Assembly: GCF_025118155.1 (NCBI RefSeq)
Contig: NW_026251401.1
Location: 186,001-250,000 of the forward strand
Length of the DNA: 64,000 bases
Source: Cokeromyces recurvatus
Taxonomy: Eukaryota; Mucoromycota; Mucoromycetes; Mucorales; Mucoraceae
Direction of reading: 5' to 3'
The translations under genes and the position numbers were made by a program. Under the pieces are notes generated by a model. The model saw only the letters and a program-made list of their open reading frames with translations. It was not told where the DNA came from and searched no databases. Below are positions 1 through 12,409 of the stretch, piece after piece (the stretch's first letter is position 1; each line of letters starts with the position of its first letter).

Positions 1-2046
1 TCTTCTTCTCTTTTCTTTACTAGCAATTGTGTTACTTCTAATTCTGCTTTTGTAATACTAAGAGAAATTTCAAGTTGCGAAATAAAAGCAGTTTGTTGTC
101 TTAATTGTTCTTCTAATGCTAATATACGTTGATCCTTTTCTTTTGATTCCTTTGTGGTTTTATAAAGTTGTTGACGTAAATTATGAATAATGATGCTCGT
201 ATTATCTCCATTGGTGGGTGACCTACTTGTATTATTGGCTTTCAAGACACTAGGGTCGTCAGCTACTAAAAGCTCTGCTGTTGCATCATTCATAACAACA
301 GATGAAGATGTCAAGATGAGACGTGTTAAATGATCTATACGTTCCTTCATCGCATTACGAACACTTTGCATTTGTCTTATTTGTTGATCATGATCTCTAC
401 GTTCTGCTAAAATAGCCGATTCCGTGACCTCCTTTTCCTTTTGTAATACTTGTGTTGTTTGCTGTAATTTGGATTTTAGATCTGCAATCTCATTACGGTA
501 TTTCTGTAAGAGTGCTTTATCATCCATGACTTCATTATTCTTAGCATGTATCGTAATACGTTTTACTCGCGAAGCAAATTTAAGGGTATTTAAGGATTCC
601 TCCAAGGAAGCTGGACTGATGGTACAGATGACAGCTACCTTGGCAAATCCGGTAAGTGCAGTTTGAAGGATACGTGTTAATTTTGAATCTCGAAAGGGTA
701 TATGATTGGATTGCTTTGATGTCTCGGTTAATTTTGAAATAACAGTCCCTAATGTTAAAAGACTTTTATTGATATAAGACCCTTCTTTACGACGATCTTC
801 ATCTGTCGCTGCTTTTTCAGAACCAGCCAAATCAATCAAGTTCTATATATATAAATTAGTACTACCTTATGTTTATAATATTATTTAATTACAAGCTGAG
901 AAATTCTAACAGTTTCCTTTGAAGAAGAAGATTGCTTTGTATTATAAATAGAGGAAGTTAAAGTTCTTCTATTGACAAGTGAAGTACTTGTATTAGACCT
1001 TTCTCTACTTTCAATAATCATTTGAAATAATGTATGACTTCGACTACTATGTAAATTATAATCTGTGGAACTAATATGTCTATTGGCTATCATAGGATAC
1101 TATAAGTCATGGTCATCTAACCCTCTCTTTGTTTGTTTATTTATTTACGGACCTTCTCCTCTTTCTATAATTCTCATTACATCTTCTGCACAAGTCACTA
1201 CTTCTTCTGTTAATGGTGTCACATAAACGCCTCTAATTTTATCTTGTTGAATCTTTAAATTATCATTTGAAGGATTTAATAAATCTTTAATTGTTTCATT
1301 ATAAATTTCTAAATAAGAGACACGTAACAAGAATTCTCTTGTTGCAGCCTATAATAATAAATAAGCATATGCATATATTACACCTAAATAAATTACCTTT
1401 TTAATAAAATCAAATATTTGACTGACTGAACGAGGTATTACACCTGGTTCTGTTTCTGTACCCATCATCGTAAATGTCTTTCCACTTGCTGTCTGACCAT
1501 ATGCAAATACAGTTGCTTATGTAATTAAAAAAAAGAAAGAAAGAAAGAAAGAAAGAGCACATACACATACACATACACACACACATATATATATTTATAC
1601 ATGTATATTAAAAGGCTATTATATGTATATATGTATGTATGTATATATACCATTAAATCCTTCCATTGCTTGACTTTAATATATATTTATAAAGTTAGCT
1701 TTATTTTTATTATTCATATCTAACTTACTTTATTAAATTATTAACACTTTTTAAATATAATGCTTTATTATCACTTCCATGAAATGCATGATCTATTAAA
1801 TTATGTAAGACTTTAATGGACAAAAATTAAAAAATAAAATAAAACCAAAAAAAAATCCCCGCCTATTCCCACTAAAAAAAAAAGCATGAATATACCAAAC
1901 ATAAATTCATGTTGTCTCTTTAATCTATTATCTTTTGAGCAAACCCTTGAATCTTCTATTATTTCCCAGAAAGTATTAAATTCATTTCTTCCTGGTGGTC
2001 TACAACGTACTGTCACTTGTACATTTTCTTTATTATTTGTACTCAT
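1..2046 (-). CDS. Kinesin-7 (CENP-E-like) motor protein, 3' part outside window
   Basis: Plus-end-type microtubule motor. Seven exons can be read: 2046-1896, 1792-1729, 1673-1651, 1515-1397, 1348-1153, 1086-893 and 842 to the left edge. They join in frame into a nearly complete motor domain: N-terminal [12 protein letters not shown]-loop GQTASGKT (about residues 86-93), the [19 protein letters not shown] segment, switch I HSSRSH, and switch [10 protein letters not shown]. The neck and the start of a long coiled coil run off the window. The RGEANRH-type joint before switch I and the LLNP segment resemble kinesin-7 (CENP-E, Kip2 side) more than kinesin-5. The start at 2046 (MSTNNKEN) is preferred; an in-frame ATG at 2076 would add ten residues. 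The C-terminal tail, needed to settle the subfamily, is not visible. Confidence 0.9.
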
Positions 2047-2330
2047 TATTCTTTTCTTAGTCTGGGAATTGTTCATTTCTATTTTAAAAAAAAAAGAATG
2101 CTAATCTCTAATACTAATGATGAACAACAACAACAATAAAAAAAAAATAAAATAAAATAAAATAAAGGGAAGAATAAAAACTTTATTTTTTTTTTCTGAA
2201 CTGAATTTAAATAATGTGATAAATTAAAATCATACAGGGAGTATTTTTACTTCAAATTCAGACAATGTTAGTAAATTAATTTTCAGATACTTTGTTTACC
2301 TTTTTTGGATGAGTGAAAAAGGAAATTTTG

Positions 2331-2392
2331 GATACAAATGTAAAAATGGGACAAAGGAGAAATTAAATTGAGACAGAACGTTAGATGAGATT
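2331..2392 (-). ncRNA. Conserved block downstream of Fanzor relic (candidate omega-RNA region)
   Basis: This ~60-bp AT-rich block lies about 120-180 nt beyond the stop of the minus-strand Fanzor relic. It matches, with few differences, the block at 33203-33263 that lies at the same distance downstream of the second Fanzor gene; shared words include AAAATGGGACA and TTAAATTGAGACA. In TnpB and Fanzor systems the guide RNA comes from the 3' end of the nuclease gene and the adjoining element end, so a guide-RNA role is plausible. It is inferred from position and conservation only. It could simply be sub-terminal transposon repeat. Confidence 0.35.
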
Positions 2393-2511
2393 CAGAAAAA
2401 AAAAAAAAACTGCTATTTTTTTTTCGTAAAGACTTCTTACCTGTAAAATCTTTAAGCCAGCACTTCACCGGAGTGAGATGTAACAACCACATTGGAGGTG
2501 GCGCTTTGTCG

Positions 2512-2954
2512 TCAAAAGATATTCGGTCGACCATCACCGTTCCAAATGGATCCCGCAATGGTAAACATGTTTTTAGATGCCATAACATTGCGATTCCAAA
2601 AGATATTGCATTTTTTTTTTACAGATCAATACCTGATGGATCTTGCAGTTGGTATATTATAGATTCTCCAGCAATGCATCGAAACAGTTGCTGCAAGTCT
2701 ATAAAAGAAATAGTATATTATCAATTTCTGTGTAATTCGTACATGTGTGTATCTCACTTTCGACATATTATATTCATCTATGTCCAGAAGCAACAACTCT
2801 CCGAGTTTTTCACGCCTCTTTAGCTGTGCGTACAACTTGTCTGTCATACCGTACCTTAGTCCTTTAAACTTTACGTGGGATTTGTTCCCCAAAAACAACT
2901 AGCGGCATTTTTTTTTATGATCACCCTCATCAAATTCCTCTTTATGATTCCTTT

Positions 2955-2985
<31 letters not shown>

Positions 2986-3720
2986 GAAACCAATTAATGC
3001 TTCTTCTGAGAAAGTAGATAAAAAAAAATAAGAGTTGTACCTGGTTCTATTCTTCCCTTTGTTTGGATGACGGATACCATAATGACATTTAGCTGCCGTT
3101 TTTTCTTCTCTTCCGCTTATTTTTTCCTTTTCCTTTGATTTTTATTGTATTTTCTTGACCCATTGATTAAAACATGAACGGCATTTTCGATAGCTTGCTG
3201 GGATCCAAAGTAGTTACACCATCGCACTCTAGCAGTCTGAAAATTGTAGAAATCTGACAAGATCTCAAAATGCCGAAGAAATGTACATCACGTAATTTTT
3301 ATAATTTCCAATGGTTGCAGTTTTTTTTTTTTTTGAGGGGGAAGGGATCATTGTTTCAATCTGCTCTACATTCTCCCTTTTTCTTGCGTTCTATTTTTAA
3401 TTTTTGTCGATTCATATTACCATTCATGCTGTAGTGTTCTGCTGATGCTAAACGTCTAATATCAATTCACACCATGATATGACGTGAACATGCCTTTTCT
3501 ATTGGAGGTCAACGGTACAAAGGTCAAAAATAACGATCAAAATATCTTCATTATTTAAAATGATTTCAATTCCAGAGAAACCTTGTCTAGTTTAAGGGTG
3601 AAGCAGGATATCTCTTCCTACAGAACGATACTCTACACCTGTAACCATCTGTGTACATACTATTTAGAAAAATCTTGCCTTTTTGTTGCAGTAAGTTTTG
3701 CAACTCTTCGAGACTATTAT
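2512..3720 (-). pseudogene. Decayed Fanzor (TnpB-like) gene, copy 1
   Basis: Relic of a eukaryotic RuvC nuclease of the Fanzor family. Read on the minus strand it keeps, in order: an N-terminal patch with YTDGYRCRV (about 3600-3660), a RuvC-I neighbourhood with KGMFTSYHG and the AEHYSMNG patch (about 3400-3510), the VVFG...GNKS and LRYGMTD patches with IDEY (about 2760-2900), a CSNC half of the zinc ribbon, and a RuvC-III patch WNRNVMASKN ending at a stop at 2512. A 59-nt GT-AG intron (2757-2699) sits just before the zinc ribbon, exactly as in the copy near 32.8 kb. It is broken by frameshifts near 2890, at the A-run near 2610 and in the RuvC-I region, by an in-frame stop after the zinc ribbon's first half, and by loss of the RuvC-III Asp (AAT at 2587-2589 in place of a GAY codon). 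Copy 2 in this window is the closest comparison. Confidence 0.8.
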
Positions 3721-3859
3721 TCAAGTTAAAAAAAAAATAGTATACATATTGATTGTAAACCGTTTTAAGCTTGCCTTTTAATTTTCAACTTTTTTTTTTT
3801 TATAAAACGCCATTTCATACCAGGGTTTGGAAACAAACTAAACTAAAAAAGTCTCGGTG

Positions 3860-4330
3860 GCTGGAATTGCGTCTTATTGCTTCTGTCTTCTTTTGGATCC
3901 TTGTTCTTTACTGAGTTTTTTTTTTTCTTCCTTTTGGGCCTTACACGCGTTTGGTTTGAGCTCTCTGGTTGTTCTTGTGAGGAAAGCTGTTGTTGTGGAG
4001 TAACCGGTGAGTGTGGTGCAGGCGTTAGTTACTGGTTCTCTGCAAGTATTAATTGATACTTTTTCTAAACATGTGTCTAAGCGTTGGCATAGTAATTGAA
4101 TGGGGTGTTATTTAGCATTTCTTTGGTCACAGGAGGTGACGGCAGTCGATTCCTGATCTCGACCATTTAGCGGGTTTAGAAAAGCATGGATGCGCGGTCT
4201 TGGGTTTGATCGTTCAAAGAACTGGAGATGTTGGCAGTCATGATAGTTGCTGACTCGTTAGAAAACATTACACCCAACATATGATTGTATATGATGTATT
4301 TTATTACGGGCATTCGTCAGTCCTAGGTAT
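3860..4330 (-). pseudogene. Coding-looking relic, GC-richer block upstream of Fanzor copy 1
   Basis: This stretch is visibly richer in G and C than its surroundings. On the minus strand it holds protein-like patches interrupted by stops, such as RLPSPPVTKEMLNNTPFNYY (about 4085-4145) and a Pro/Gln/Ser-rich then Lys/Arg-rich patch with RPKRKKKKLSKEQ (about 3870-4010). It precedes the decayed Fanzor on the same strand, so it may be the N-terminal part of that gene or another gene carried by the element. I recognise no family. Confidence 0.3.
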
Positions 4331-7300
4331 TAAGAGTTAATATCAATTTTTTTTTTAAGAATCCACCCCTAAATCGAAGAAAAAATAAAAAAAAATCCTT
4401 AAATTTGTTCAGCTCAGTCGTAAATTGGGTTCCCATTGTACAATTAAATCAACACCAAAAAATGGATTTTATATATATATAATACGCTAGGTAAACCTTC
4501 TTAAGGTTGTTCGCAAGTAACATTCATGTAGGCAGGAGGTAAAAAAAAAAAACAAATGACTTGTTAGACGAATTAAAATGCAACTGTAGACTAACATTTT
4601 GTTTCTCCTTTTGTTTGATTTCCGTTTTTACTTTTTCCGAAAAAGGTAGGTTAAGTGTCTGAGAATTAATTTTGATTCGTCTAGAAAAATAGTAACATTG
4701 TCTGAACTTGAAATGCAACAACTGTAATTTGAATATTCATATGATACTGATCTATATTTAGCAACTAATTTTACACTAGTCAGATTTTCCTTTTATAGAA
4801 GCCTTTTTTTTTCAGGGAAGTATTATAGAGTAGATGAAGAGACTTATTGATCCCAAGATTCATTATCTTGGGGGAGTGGGGTTCATTGTATATTCAGTAT
4901 TCTAATTTTTATGCAACAACAAGGTATAAATAATAAGCGAATAGAGTGAATCTAGAGTAGAACTATTATTATTATTATTATCAAAGAGGATAATTGATTT
5001 AGAAGCAAATCACAAAGGACCCTCCCCCCCTTTTAACTGATTGAGACGAATACATATACAAGCGGAATAATACAGCAACACTCTCTAATAATAATAATAA
5101 TAATAATAAAAGAGTTCATGAAAAAAGGAAATAGATCAAAGAGTAACCCAGTTGAATCTCTTCCATATAAACAATGATTATCTTCATTTTCCTATAATCA
5201 AAGAAAAAAAAACAATAGACAGGTTAGCATGATAAGCTTCATTGTCAAGCTAGTTTCCTTTTTTTTTTGATTATTTTTCAAGTATTTAAACAATTCTACT
5301 ATTCATAGTAAGTTTGTATTCAAGCTACTATGTTCAAATTATTCAAGTATGGAAAATGGATAACAGCTGGTAAAAAGTGTATTGGAAATCGGGCTTGCTA
5401 TGGCTAATGATTGTCATTTGCTTCATAGTTAGTAAAAGAGACTTGTCAATGTTGGTAATTTCATATACATAATATATATTTATATACATACATATATATC
5501 AAGGAAACCTTTTTTTTTCTTAAATAGAATTTGGATACCCAGGTAAGAAAAGGAATTACCCTGAACACTGTACAATATTACTCGAGTACAACACACTTTT
5601 TAGCTATGTTCGTTGCCCGTTAAATTAGTATCATTAGCGTATAAAAGACAGGTGTGTTTACACAAGGTTCTTACAAGTCAACACTAAAGTTTAGTTTGTA
5701 AGATAATAGACAAGCTGTCTATGTTTATATTAATATATATAGAGTGAGTATATATATAAGAGGTCCTTGTAGTCACTCGATGGCAGATTGAAGAAAATAA
5801 TAATAATAATACTGAAGAGAACCTTAGTTGGCATGTTATTATCATACAGGTTTCCAACAGCTCCCAAAAAGTAAAGGAGATACAAGTAATAAGCTTAAGG
5901 AATAACACAGATAAGAATGATCTACGATATCATTTGCTGACTTTATACCAATCAGGACTAAAGCTGGATTGAACTTTCATTTATGTGGAAGGAAAGAGAC
6001 TTATTTCTAGTAAACATACAAGTCTAGTCAAGAGAGCTTCAAAATGTATAGAGTCAGGTTTCGAGCAGCACCGAGACATGGACTAGTAGCAGAGACTACA
6101 AGATATAGATGAATGCATATTTCAAATACTATTTTGGATCGATGATATTAAGTTGAGCATAATATCTTTATCTAAATTTCAGAATCATATTATAACAATG
6201 TTTCTTTTTTAATAAGAATTCTTAAAGTTTATTATTATAGCAAGTATTGATATAAAAAGATAGGGATATATCTAAAATAATGCTGGATATGACTAAATAA
6301 TATCTTAGTATTGCTAATGAAGTGTACAGCATTATGTAATTCATATGTCATGAAAAAAATATATAAATAAGTTGAAGTCCTTTCTTTGATATAATTTATG
6401 TGTAGACTATATAGATGGGATTAAATAAAGAACAATTAAGTCTTGTTATGATTGTCATTTTTTTTTATTTTTTTTTTTTTAGAACTAAATCAATAGGAAT
6501 AAACCGTCGTTTATTACATAATGAAGAGGTTATTCAAATGAAACTACTAAAATTGCCATATAGAAAAATAATATGCATTCAGTTCAGTTTTATACGTTTT
6601 ATAAATAGATTTTGCTAAATTACATTCGACCATATAATACTGATGCTTTTCAGTTGTAAATTTACTCATAATCATACATCATATAGATATACCAACGACA
6701 ATAAATCTTGTAATATCATAGTGGTAAGATAGCTTACAAATATCTAATATCGTTATACCTGACATATATTCACCATAAATCCGTATTGATGCATTGTTTA
6801 TTTTACCAAATATTTATATTAATTTTGTTGATAATAACAGCGAAGGGGAAGAATAGTAAAAGCATCTTGTTGTATGAATACAGAATAATACAGTTCTTTA
6901 TTATGTTGCTCTTTGTTGTCAAAATTATAAATGTCTCTTACCACACTGAAAAAGAATATATAAATGGTTCTCTTCGTATTCATTATTTTCAATTTACCCG
7001 AAAATAGTGTAATTTGCATGCTAGTTAATTCAAATATATCATCATGCTTTCTCTTTTCGATGAAGCTATGTTTATATAATTTATTTCTATAAGTTATTTA
7101 GTTTATAATACAAGGTCCTAGAGACATATTTTTAATTCTCAATTATTAATGCTTCATATTTTTATATTTCTCTGAATCACTTTATATATGCATATAATGT
7201 TTAACCTCGTTGGAAATTATTATTGTTCCTGAATTTTTTTTTTCTTTTTATCAGCATACAGTAAGTGACTGCTTGTCATTCCTAAGCCTCTTTATGTGTA

Positions 7301-7392
7301 TATTTTTTTTCTCTATTATTGTTTTTTTTTTTTTTTTTTTTTTTTTTTTGTATTTCTATTTAAGCATCCATCATTCATTCAAAATATATAAA
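4331..7392. other. Intergenic region, no gene recognised
   Basis: About 3 kb of AT-rich sequence with short ATT/AAT trinucleotide runs near 4965-4980 and 5085-5108. Short frames here have no splice partners and no recognisable motif. The last ~100 bases include a ~30-base T run immediately before the PWP1 start, probably in its 5' untranslated region. Confidence 0.5.
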
Positions 7393-9046
7393 ATGATTTC
7401 TGCGATTCAATGGATCCGTAAAGGAGCAGCTGCTCGTCATCCTAATAAATATGATTTAAACGATGAAGAATACAATAGAATTAGTAAATTAGCTGCTGAA
7501 GAATTAGAAGATGCTAAAGAGGAATTAAAAGCTGCTGAAGCGATGGCCGTCGAGTAAGATTCTGTGTACATTCAAGAAAAGAAAACAGAAAAAAAAAAAA
7601 ATAGAAAAAAAATATTAATAATTATGTTTTAGTTCTACCAAGTCAGATGGGGATAAAAAGGAAGACGATGAATTAGCTATTTACAATTTGGATAATTATG
7701 AAGCTGAAGTTGAAGCCTCTAAGAAAAGTAAGATATAAAAATATAAAAGCGATATTTTTCTGTATTTGGATAATTTATTCATATATGTATATACATCTAT
7801 AGAGGTCGGTATCTTCTCGAATATTAAAGATTTATCTTATTATGAAAACGATAGCGAAGATCCTTATATTACATTAAAAGAAAATGTGGACGAAGAAGAA
7901 GAAAAACAGGAATTAGAAATTTTACCCACTGATAATATGCTATTAGCAGCCAAGACAGAGGATGATATTTCACAATTAGAAGTTTATGTGTATGAAGAAA
8001 ATGAAGATAATCTTTATGTACATCATGATATTATGTTACCTGCATTCCCTCTTTGCCTTGAATGGTTAGATTTCCATACAAATCCCAACAAATTAAACAA
8101 TCAAAATAATAATACAGCTGGTAACTATGTCGCTATTGGTACCTTTGATCCAAATATTGAAATTTGGGATCTCGATACAATTGATGTCATGTTCCCTGAA
8201 ACCATTCTTGGTTACACAGATAAAACCAAAAAGCGTTCAAAGAAAGTCAATAGTGAATATCATGTTGATGCTATTATGGATCTTGCTTGGAATAAGCATC
8301 ATAGAAACTTCTTGTTATCTTCATCAGCTGATGGCACAGTCAAGTTATGGGATTTAACTACGTCAAAGTGTGTTCAATCCTACACACATCATACAGATAA
8401 AGTACAATCCGTTGTCTGGTACCCTACAGAGCCTACAGTATTTATTTCAGGCTCATACGATAAAACAGTGTGTGTGCTTGATGCACGATCACCTAATGAA
8501 GTAACACGATGGACGCTCACAAGTGACGTTGAATCAATTCGTTGGGACCCTCATCAACCTTCTTGTTTTTATGTTGCTATGGAAAACGGTATGGTTCAAT
8601 ATTATGATGTACGTCAACCAGGTAAAGCTCTTTTCACGCTACAAGCCCATGATGATGCAGTTAGTGCACTGGATGTGAATCCACTTGTGCCTAATTGTAT
8701 TGCAACTGGTAGTACAGATAAATCAATCAAGATTTGGAATACAACTGATAACAAGCCTAGCATGGTCACCAGTCGTAATTTTGAACTTGGACGTATCTTC
8801 GATGCTCAATTCTGCCCTGATTCACCATTCCAATTAGCCATTGCAGGTTCTAATGGTAAAATGCATGTCTGGGATATGTCATCTAATGCTGGTGTTCGTC
8901 AAGCTTTCCGTCATCAATCCTTGGCGATTGCTGATTCTGTTGAAGAAAAGAAACCTGTAACGACTCTTGATGATGAAGAAGAGGATGATGATATGGAAGA
9001 TGATGAGCCATTACGGGAAGAAGATATGGAAGAAGATAGTGATTAA
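7393..9046 (+). CDS. PWP1: PWP1-like WD40 ribosome-biogenesis protein
   Basis: Nucleolar WD-repeat protein of large-subunit (5.8S/28S) rRNA maturation. Exons 7393-7553, 7633-7727 and 7803-9046 join in frame to 499 residues, close to the usual length. The N-terminus MISAIQWIRKGAAARHP followed by DLNDEEYNRISKLA is characteristic of PWP1. The middle carries the FSNIKDLSYY...DPYITLK segment. The rest is a WD40 propeller with clear Trp-Asp repeat ends (EIWDLD, VKLWDLT, IKIWNTT, MHVWDMS). The C-terminal tail is very acidic (EEEDDDMEDDE), also typical. The ATG at 7393 is chosen because the family's conserved N-terminus begins there; the in-frame upstream ATG at 7210 would prefix a poly-Phe run encoded by the T-tract. 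Confidence 0.95.
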
Positions 9047-9420
9047 AAAAAAATATATATGAATATATAAATAAATAAATATATAAATATAGATATATAG
9101 AATAAATGTATTATAATAAATATTATTCCTTTGTTTGCTTGTTTGTTTTGTAAGAAAAAAAACATATATAATTCTGCTTATGCCTTCTAAACAAAACAAA
9201 AGACAGAAAACCATTTAGAATGATTTTCGATGTGTTACTGTTTTAATTATAAAAGCCTGCACAAGTGAATAAATAGTATTCTATTTTCTATATTACTTGA
9301 TCATCTTTATAGAATTTTTTACCTTCTTTAAATGTGAGTAATAATGACTTTGAGTATCGAAAATAATTACCATTTTTCTATCAAATAAGTTCTCCTACAC
9401 ATATCTAATATCTTTTATGC

Positions 9421-9455
<35 letters not shown>

Positions 9456-9901
9456 ACTTTTTACTGCCATAATTAATCTCCTTAATTGTCCCCCTTTTTC
9501 TCTATTCACTGTGCTTTTTTTTTTTTTTTTTTTCTTATTTATCTTTGATTATAAAGAAATATTTTCTGCATCCCCTTTAATGAGGCAATCGAATCAATTT
9601 TAATGCATTCAGTCTACTCTACTACTTTTCCTAATCATGTTTTTCGTTTAAAGTTAAAATAATACAAAAAAAAAAAAAGAATAGATCCTATATTTTCATT
9701 ATTTAACTTTATGCAAGGGAGGCGAGTATGCTGCACACATGCATTTCTAATTCCTTTCTATAATTTTACAACAATTCCAAACACCGCACTACCTTGTAAG
9801 TTTTGTGTTTTAACGTCAATTAAAAAATATTTTTGTTTTTACTTTTCATGCTTTCTCTTTTTTTTTTTTTTTTTTTTTTTTGTTAGGAAAAAGAAAAAGA
9901 T
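9047..9901. other. Intergenic region with A and T homopolymers
   Basis: AT-rich spacer between PWP1 and the small secreted protein. It contains a ~32-base A run (9422-9453) and T runs near 9517-9533 and 9860-9881. AATAAA-like words just after 9046 could serve PWP1 polyadenylation. No gene is seen. Confidence 0.5.
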
Positions 9902-10255
9902 ATGCGTTTTTATACACATTTGTTTATTATAGCATGTATATTAATAATGCTGATAATTTCATGTAATGCAATAGAGGTAAATATAAAGAAAAGATTTACA
10001 ATTTTTTTTTTTTGTCTTTTTTTTTTTCAATTTTTAAACAGTGTATCTGTTTATATACAGGAACAAAAGCTGTGTTGCCACAATCATACAAATAACGTGT
10101 TATTATCGAAAAATCAACAAATGAAATCAACGCTACTTTATAAGAGACAACAACAAAGTCTATCTGCAAACACAACCTCGTCTTCAAGAACTGTATCCAC
10201 AGACCCTATCTTTGCTCTTGTCATTTTTGTAGCATTAAGTTCTTTGTTGTTTTAA
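9902..10255 (+). CDS. Small secreted or GPI-anchored-like protein, unknown function
   Basis: Two exons, 9902-9976 and 10061-10255, give about 89 residues. The first exon is almost entirely a signal peptide (MRFYTHLFIIACILIMLIIS). After the intron comes a short hydrophilic segment with a CCHNH patch and a Ser/Thr-rich stretch (LSANTTSSSRTVSTD). The C-terminus is hydrophobic (PIFALVIFVALSSLLF), the layout of a small GPI-anchor precursor. The 84-nt intron is a multiple of three and is open in frame, so retaining it would insert 28 residues; the T-rich 3' end before CAG favours splicing. No family is recognised. A type-I single-pass mini-membrane protein is the alternative. Confidence 0.45.
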   Translation: MRFYTHLFIIACILIMLIISCNAIEVNIKKRFTIFFFCLFFFQFLNSVSVYIQEQKLCCHNHTNNVLLSKNQQMKSTLLYKRQQQSLSANTTSSSRTVSTDPIFALVIFVALSSLLF

Positions 10256-10744
10256 GAAATGGCATACATACACAAAGTATTTTATTTCTATCCTGTTTGT
10301 CTTAAAGATAAAAAAAAAAAAAGGCACGGGTTTAAAAGGAAACTAATGCGGAATACTATGATATCATCCATGGTACCAATATCTTGTAAATTAAATCAAT
10401 TTTTTTGTATATATAAACATATACGCCTTTTTTAGTAATAATAACTACTATAAATTAATTTTAATAATAATAAATGGGCTGTTCCATGTTGCACTTGATT
10501 TTTTTTTTCTTTTCATTCATTTTATTTTATGTCAAGGTGCGTCGTTATTCAAAGGAATTGAGTTAAAGCAAAAATAGAAGCTTTTGACCCACCCCCTTTT
10601 TTTCTCTTTTTTTATAATAAGTGAAGAACAATCATCATTTAGGAATAAACGACTAGATCACAAAAGCTAGATATGTTACACAATTACAGCTATAATGTTG
10701 GTAAGCTAAATTCATAGTCAGCAATAATGGCATCAAGTTAGTCC

Positions 10745-10787
<43 letters not shown>

Positions 10788-11434
10788 TAAAACCTTATTC
10801 AAGTGCATTTGTTAAATAGTACATCACATCTATCCAGAAATCTGGTAAATAGTTTATTTGATTAAAATACATTGCTGCTAATGCCCCCCCTTTTTTTTGC
10901 AGCACATGTATACTCACTCGCTCTAAGAGTTGTGCTACTCAAACTGTGTTCTATGAAAATATCAGTGCCTATTACTTTTTAATAAGAATTGATAAAGTCG
11001 TACCTATTTTTTTTTCTTTTTCCTCATTGTTTCTAAAAGCGAGTAAAAAAGGAAAAAAAAATCCACTAGTTAAATTGTATTAGAGGATCATTATTATTAT
11101 TATTTCATCAGCTATCCACATGAAAAAGCAATTAGTAGATACAAAGCAATTTTTAAGTATGTATATAAATATACACATATACATTTATTGAATAAATTTT
11201 AAAATATGGAATGAAAGCTGATAGTCTACTGAATATTGGAAAGGAAGACAGCAATGCCAAATACCAAATCAATTATCAAGACTTCAGACTGGTAAATGAT
11301 CTATTTTGGTAGTCAGTAGTATCTAATACGCTTACTACGACAACCACCTTTTCCTCCTGAGTCTATTGCTATTCAAGAAGATATGGAGCAATTTAATTTT
11401 TTATTATTTATTTATTTGTTTTATTCTGGTAATA

Positions 11435-11469
<35 letters not shown>

Positions 11470-11740
11470 GATTTTAGTGTCGTACTAATGCCATGATATG
11501 AAAGGACAGTCCAAATATAATATTTTTTTTTAGACGCGACTAATATAAAATATAAAACTAGTTTCTTCTCCTATTTATCATCTTTTCCATTTATTAAAAA
11601 AAAAACATTATATAATCAAACTAAATATAAATATTTATTCCAATTACAGTGTCTTGATATAAAAAATAGGACACCTTCACAACGTGATCAGGATATAATA
11701 TCGACTTTTGACAAAAAGGAACCAGGGAAAAAAATTAAAT
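10256..11740. other. Intergenic region, poly-T tracts
   Basis: AT-rich spacer with a T run of about 40 bases at 10747-10786 and another of about 30 near 11439-11468. No coding region with support was found. Confidence 0.5.
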
Positions 11741-11813
11741 GATTTCTGCCAGACTCGAACTGGCGACCGCCTGCGTGTTAAGCAGGCGTGATAACCAACT
11801 ACACCAAGAAACC
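11741..11813 (-). tRNA. tRNA-Val (anticodon AAC)
   Basis: The minus strand folds as a 73-nt tRNA: acceptor stem GGTTTCT/AGAAATC with one G-U pair, D-arm with TGGTGTAGTTGGTTA, anticodon stem CCTGC/GCAGG around loop TTAACAC (anticodon AAC, valine), and T-arm GCCAG-TTCGAGT-CTGGC. No intron is present. Box A and box B (GTTCGAGTC) internal promoter elements are recognisable, and T-rich sequence follows for Pol III termination. It stands alone, more than 1.4 kb from the nearest protein gene. Confidence 0.95.
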
Positions 11814-12409
11814 ATTTGTTGATTTTTGATGTGCTTAGAACATCATAAAGTTATTTTTTATAAAACGCAGTCACGCAGTCCGTGACTTCTCCTGTAGTGT
11901 CCTTTTTTTTTCTAAAAGGTGAGCCTTTCTTTTAATAATAAAATTAATCGCGTTCATTGAGCACTTGAAAATTGCGGCTATGGCAATTTGGAAAAAGAAT
12001 TAATCACTATCATCAATTGAGGAACTAGTATTAGAGAATATGATCAAGATTATTGTTCAGTTTTTGTGTTTGTAGTAGTTTTATATTTATTTTAGCAAGC
12101 TTCTTTATTATTATTATTATTATTGTTATTATTTTCTTATTTCGTTTTTTCAGATGTATCACAAAAGAGTATAACAATAATAAAAGCATTAGTAATAATA
12201 TAATTAGATTAAAACAAAATATTAATATACTTCTTTATTAAATATAAAGAAGTCTAAATACCAGAATACAAAATAAATTATAAGAAAGTAAGACAATGTC
12301 TTTGTTTGATATGTTAATGATGCATATTTATATGTTTTTAGATATAAAAATATAGGATGATAGTAATATAAAATAATAATCGAATGCTAATAAATATTCT
12401 ATGTGTTAT

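Noticed and set aside
2473..2823. Plus-strand open frame of 116 codons
   Set aside because: It is the antisense shadow of the Fanzor relic, whose zinc-ribbon and RuvC-III motifs are on the minus strand.
7210..7392. In-frame upstream ATG extending PWP1 by 61 residues
   Set aside because: The extension is mostly poly-Phe/Ile from a T run, and the conserved PWP1 N-terminus begins at 7393.
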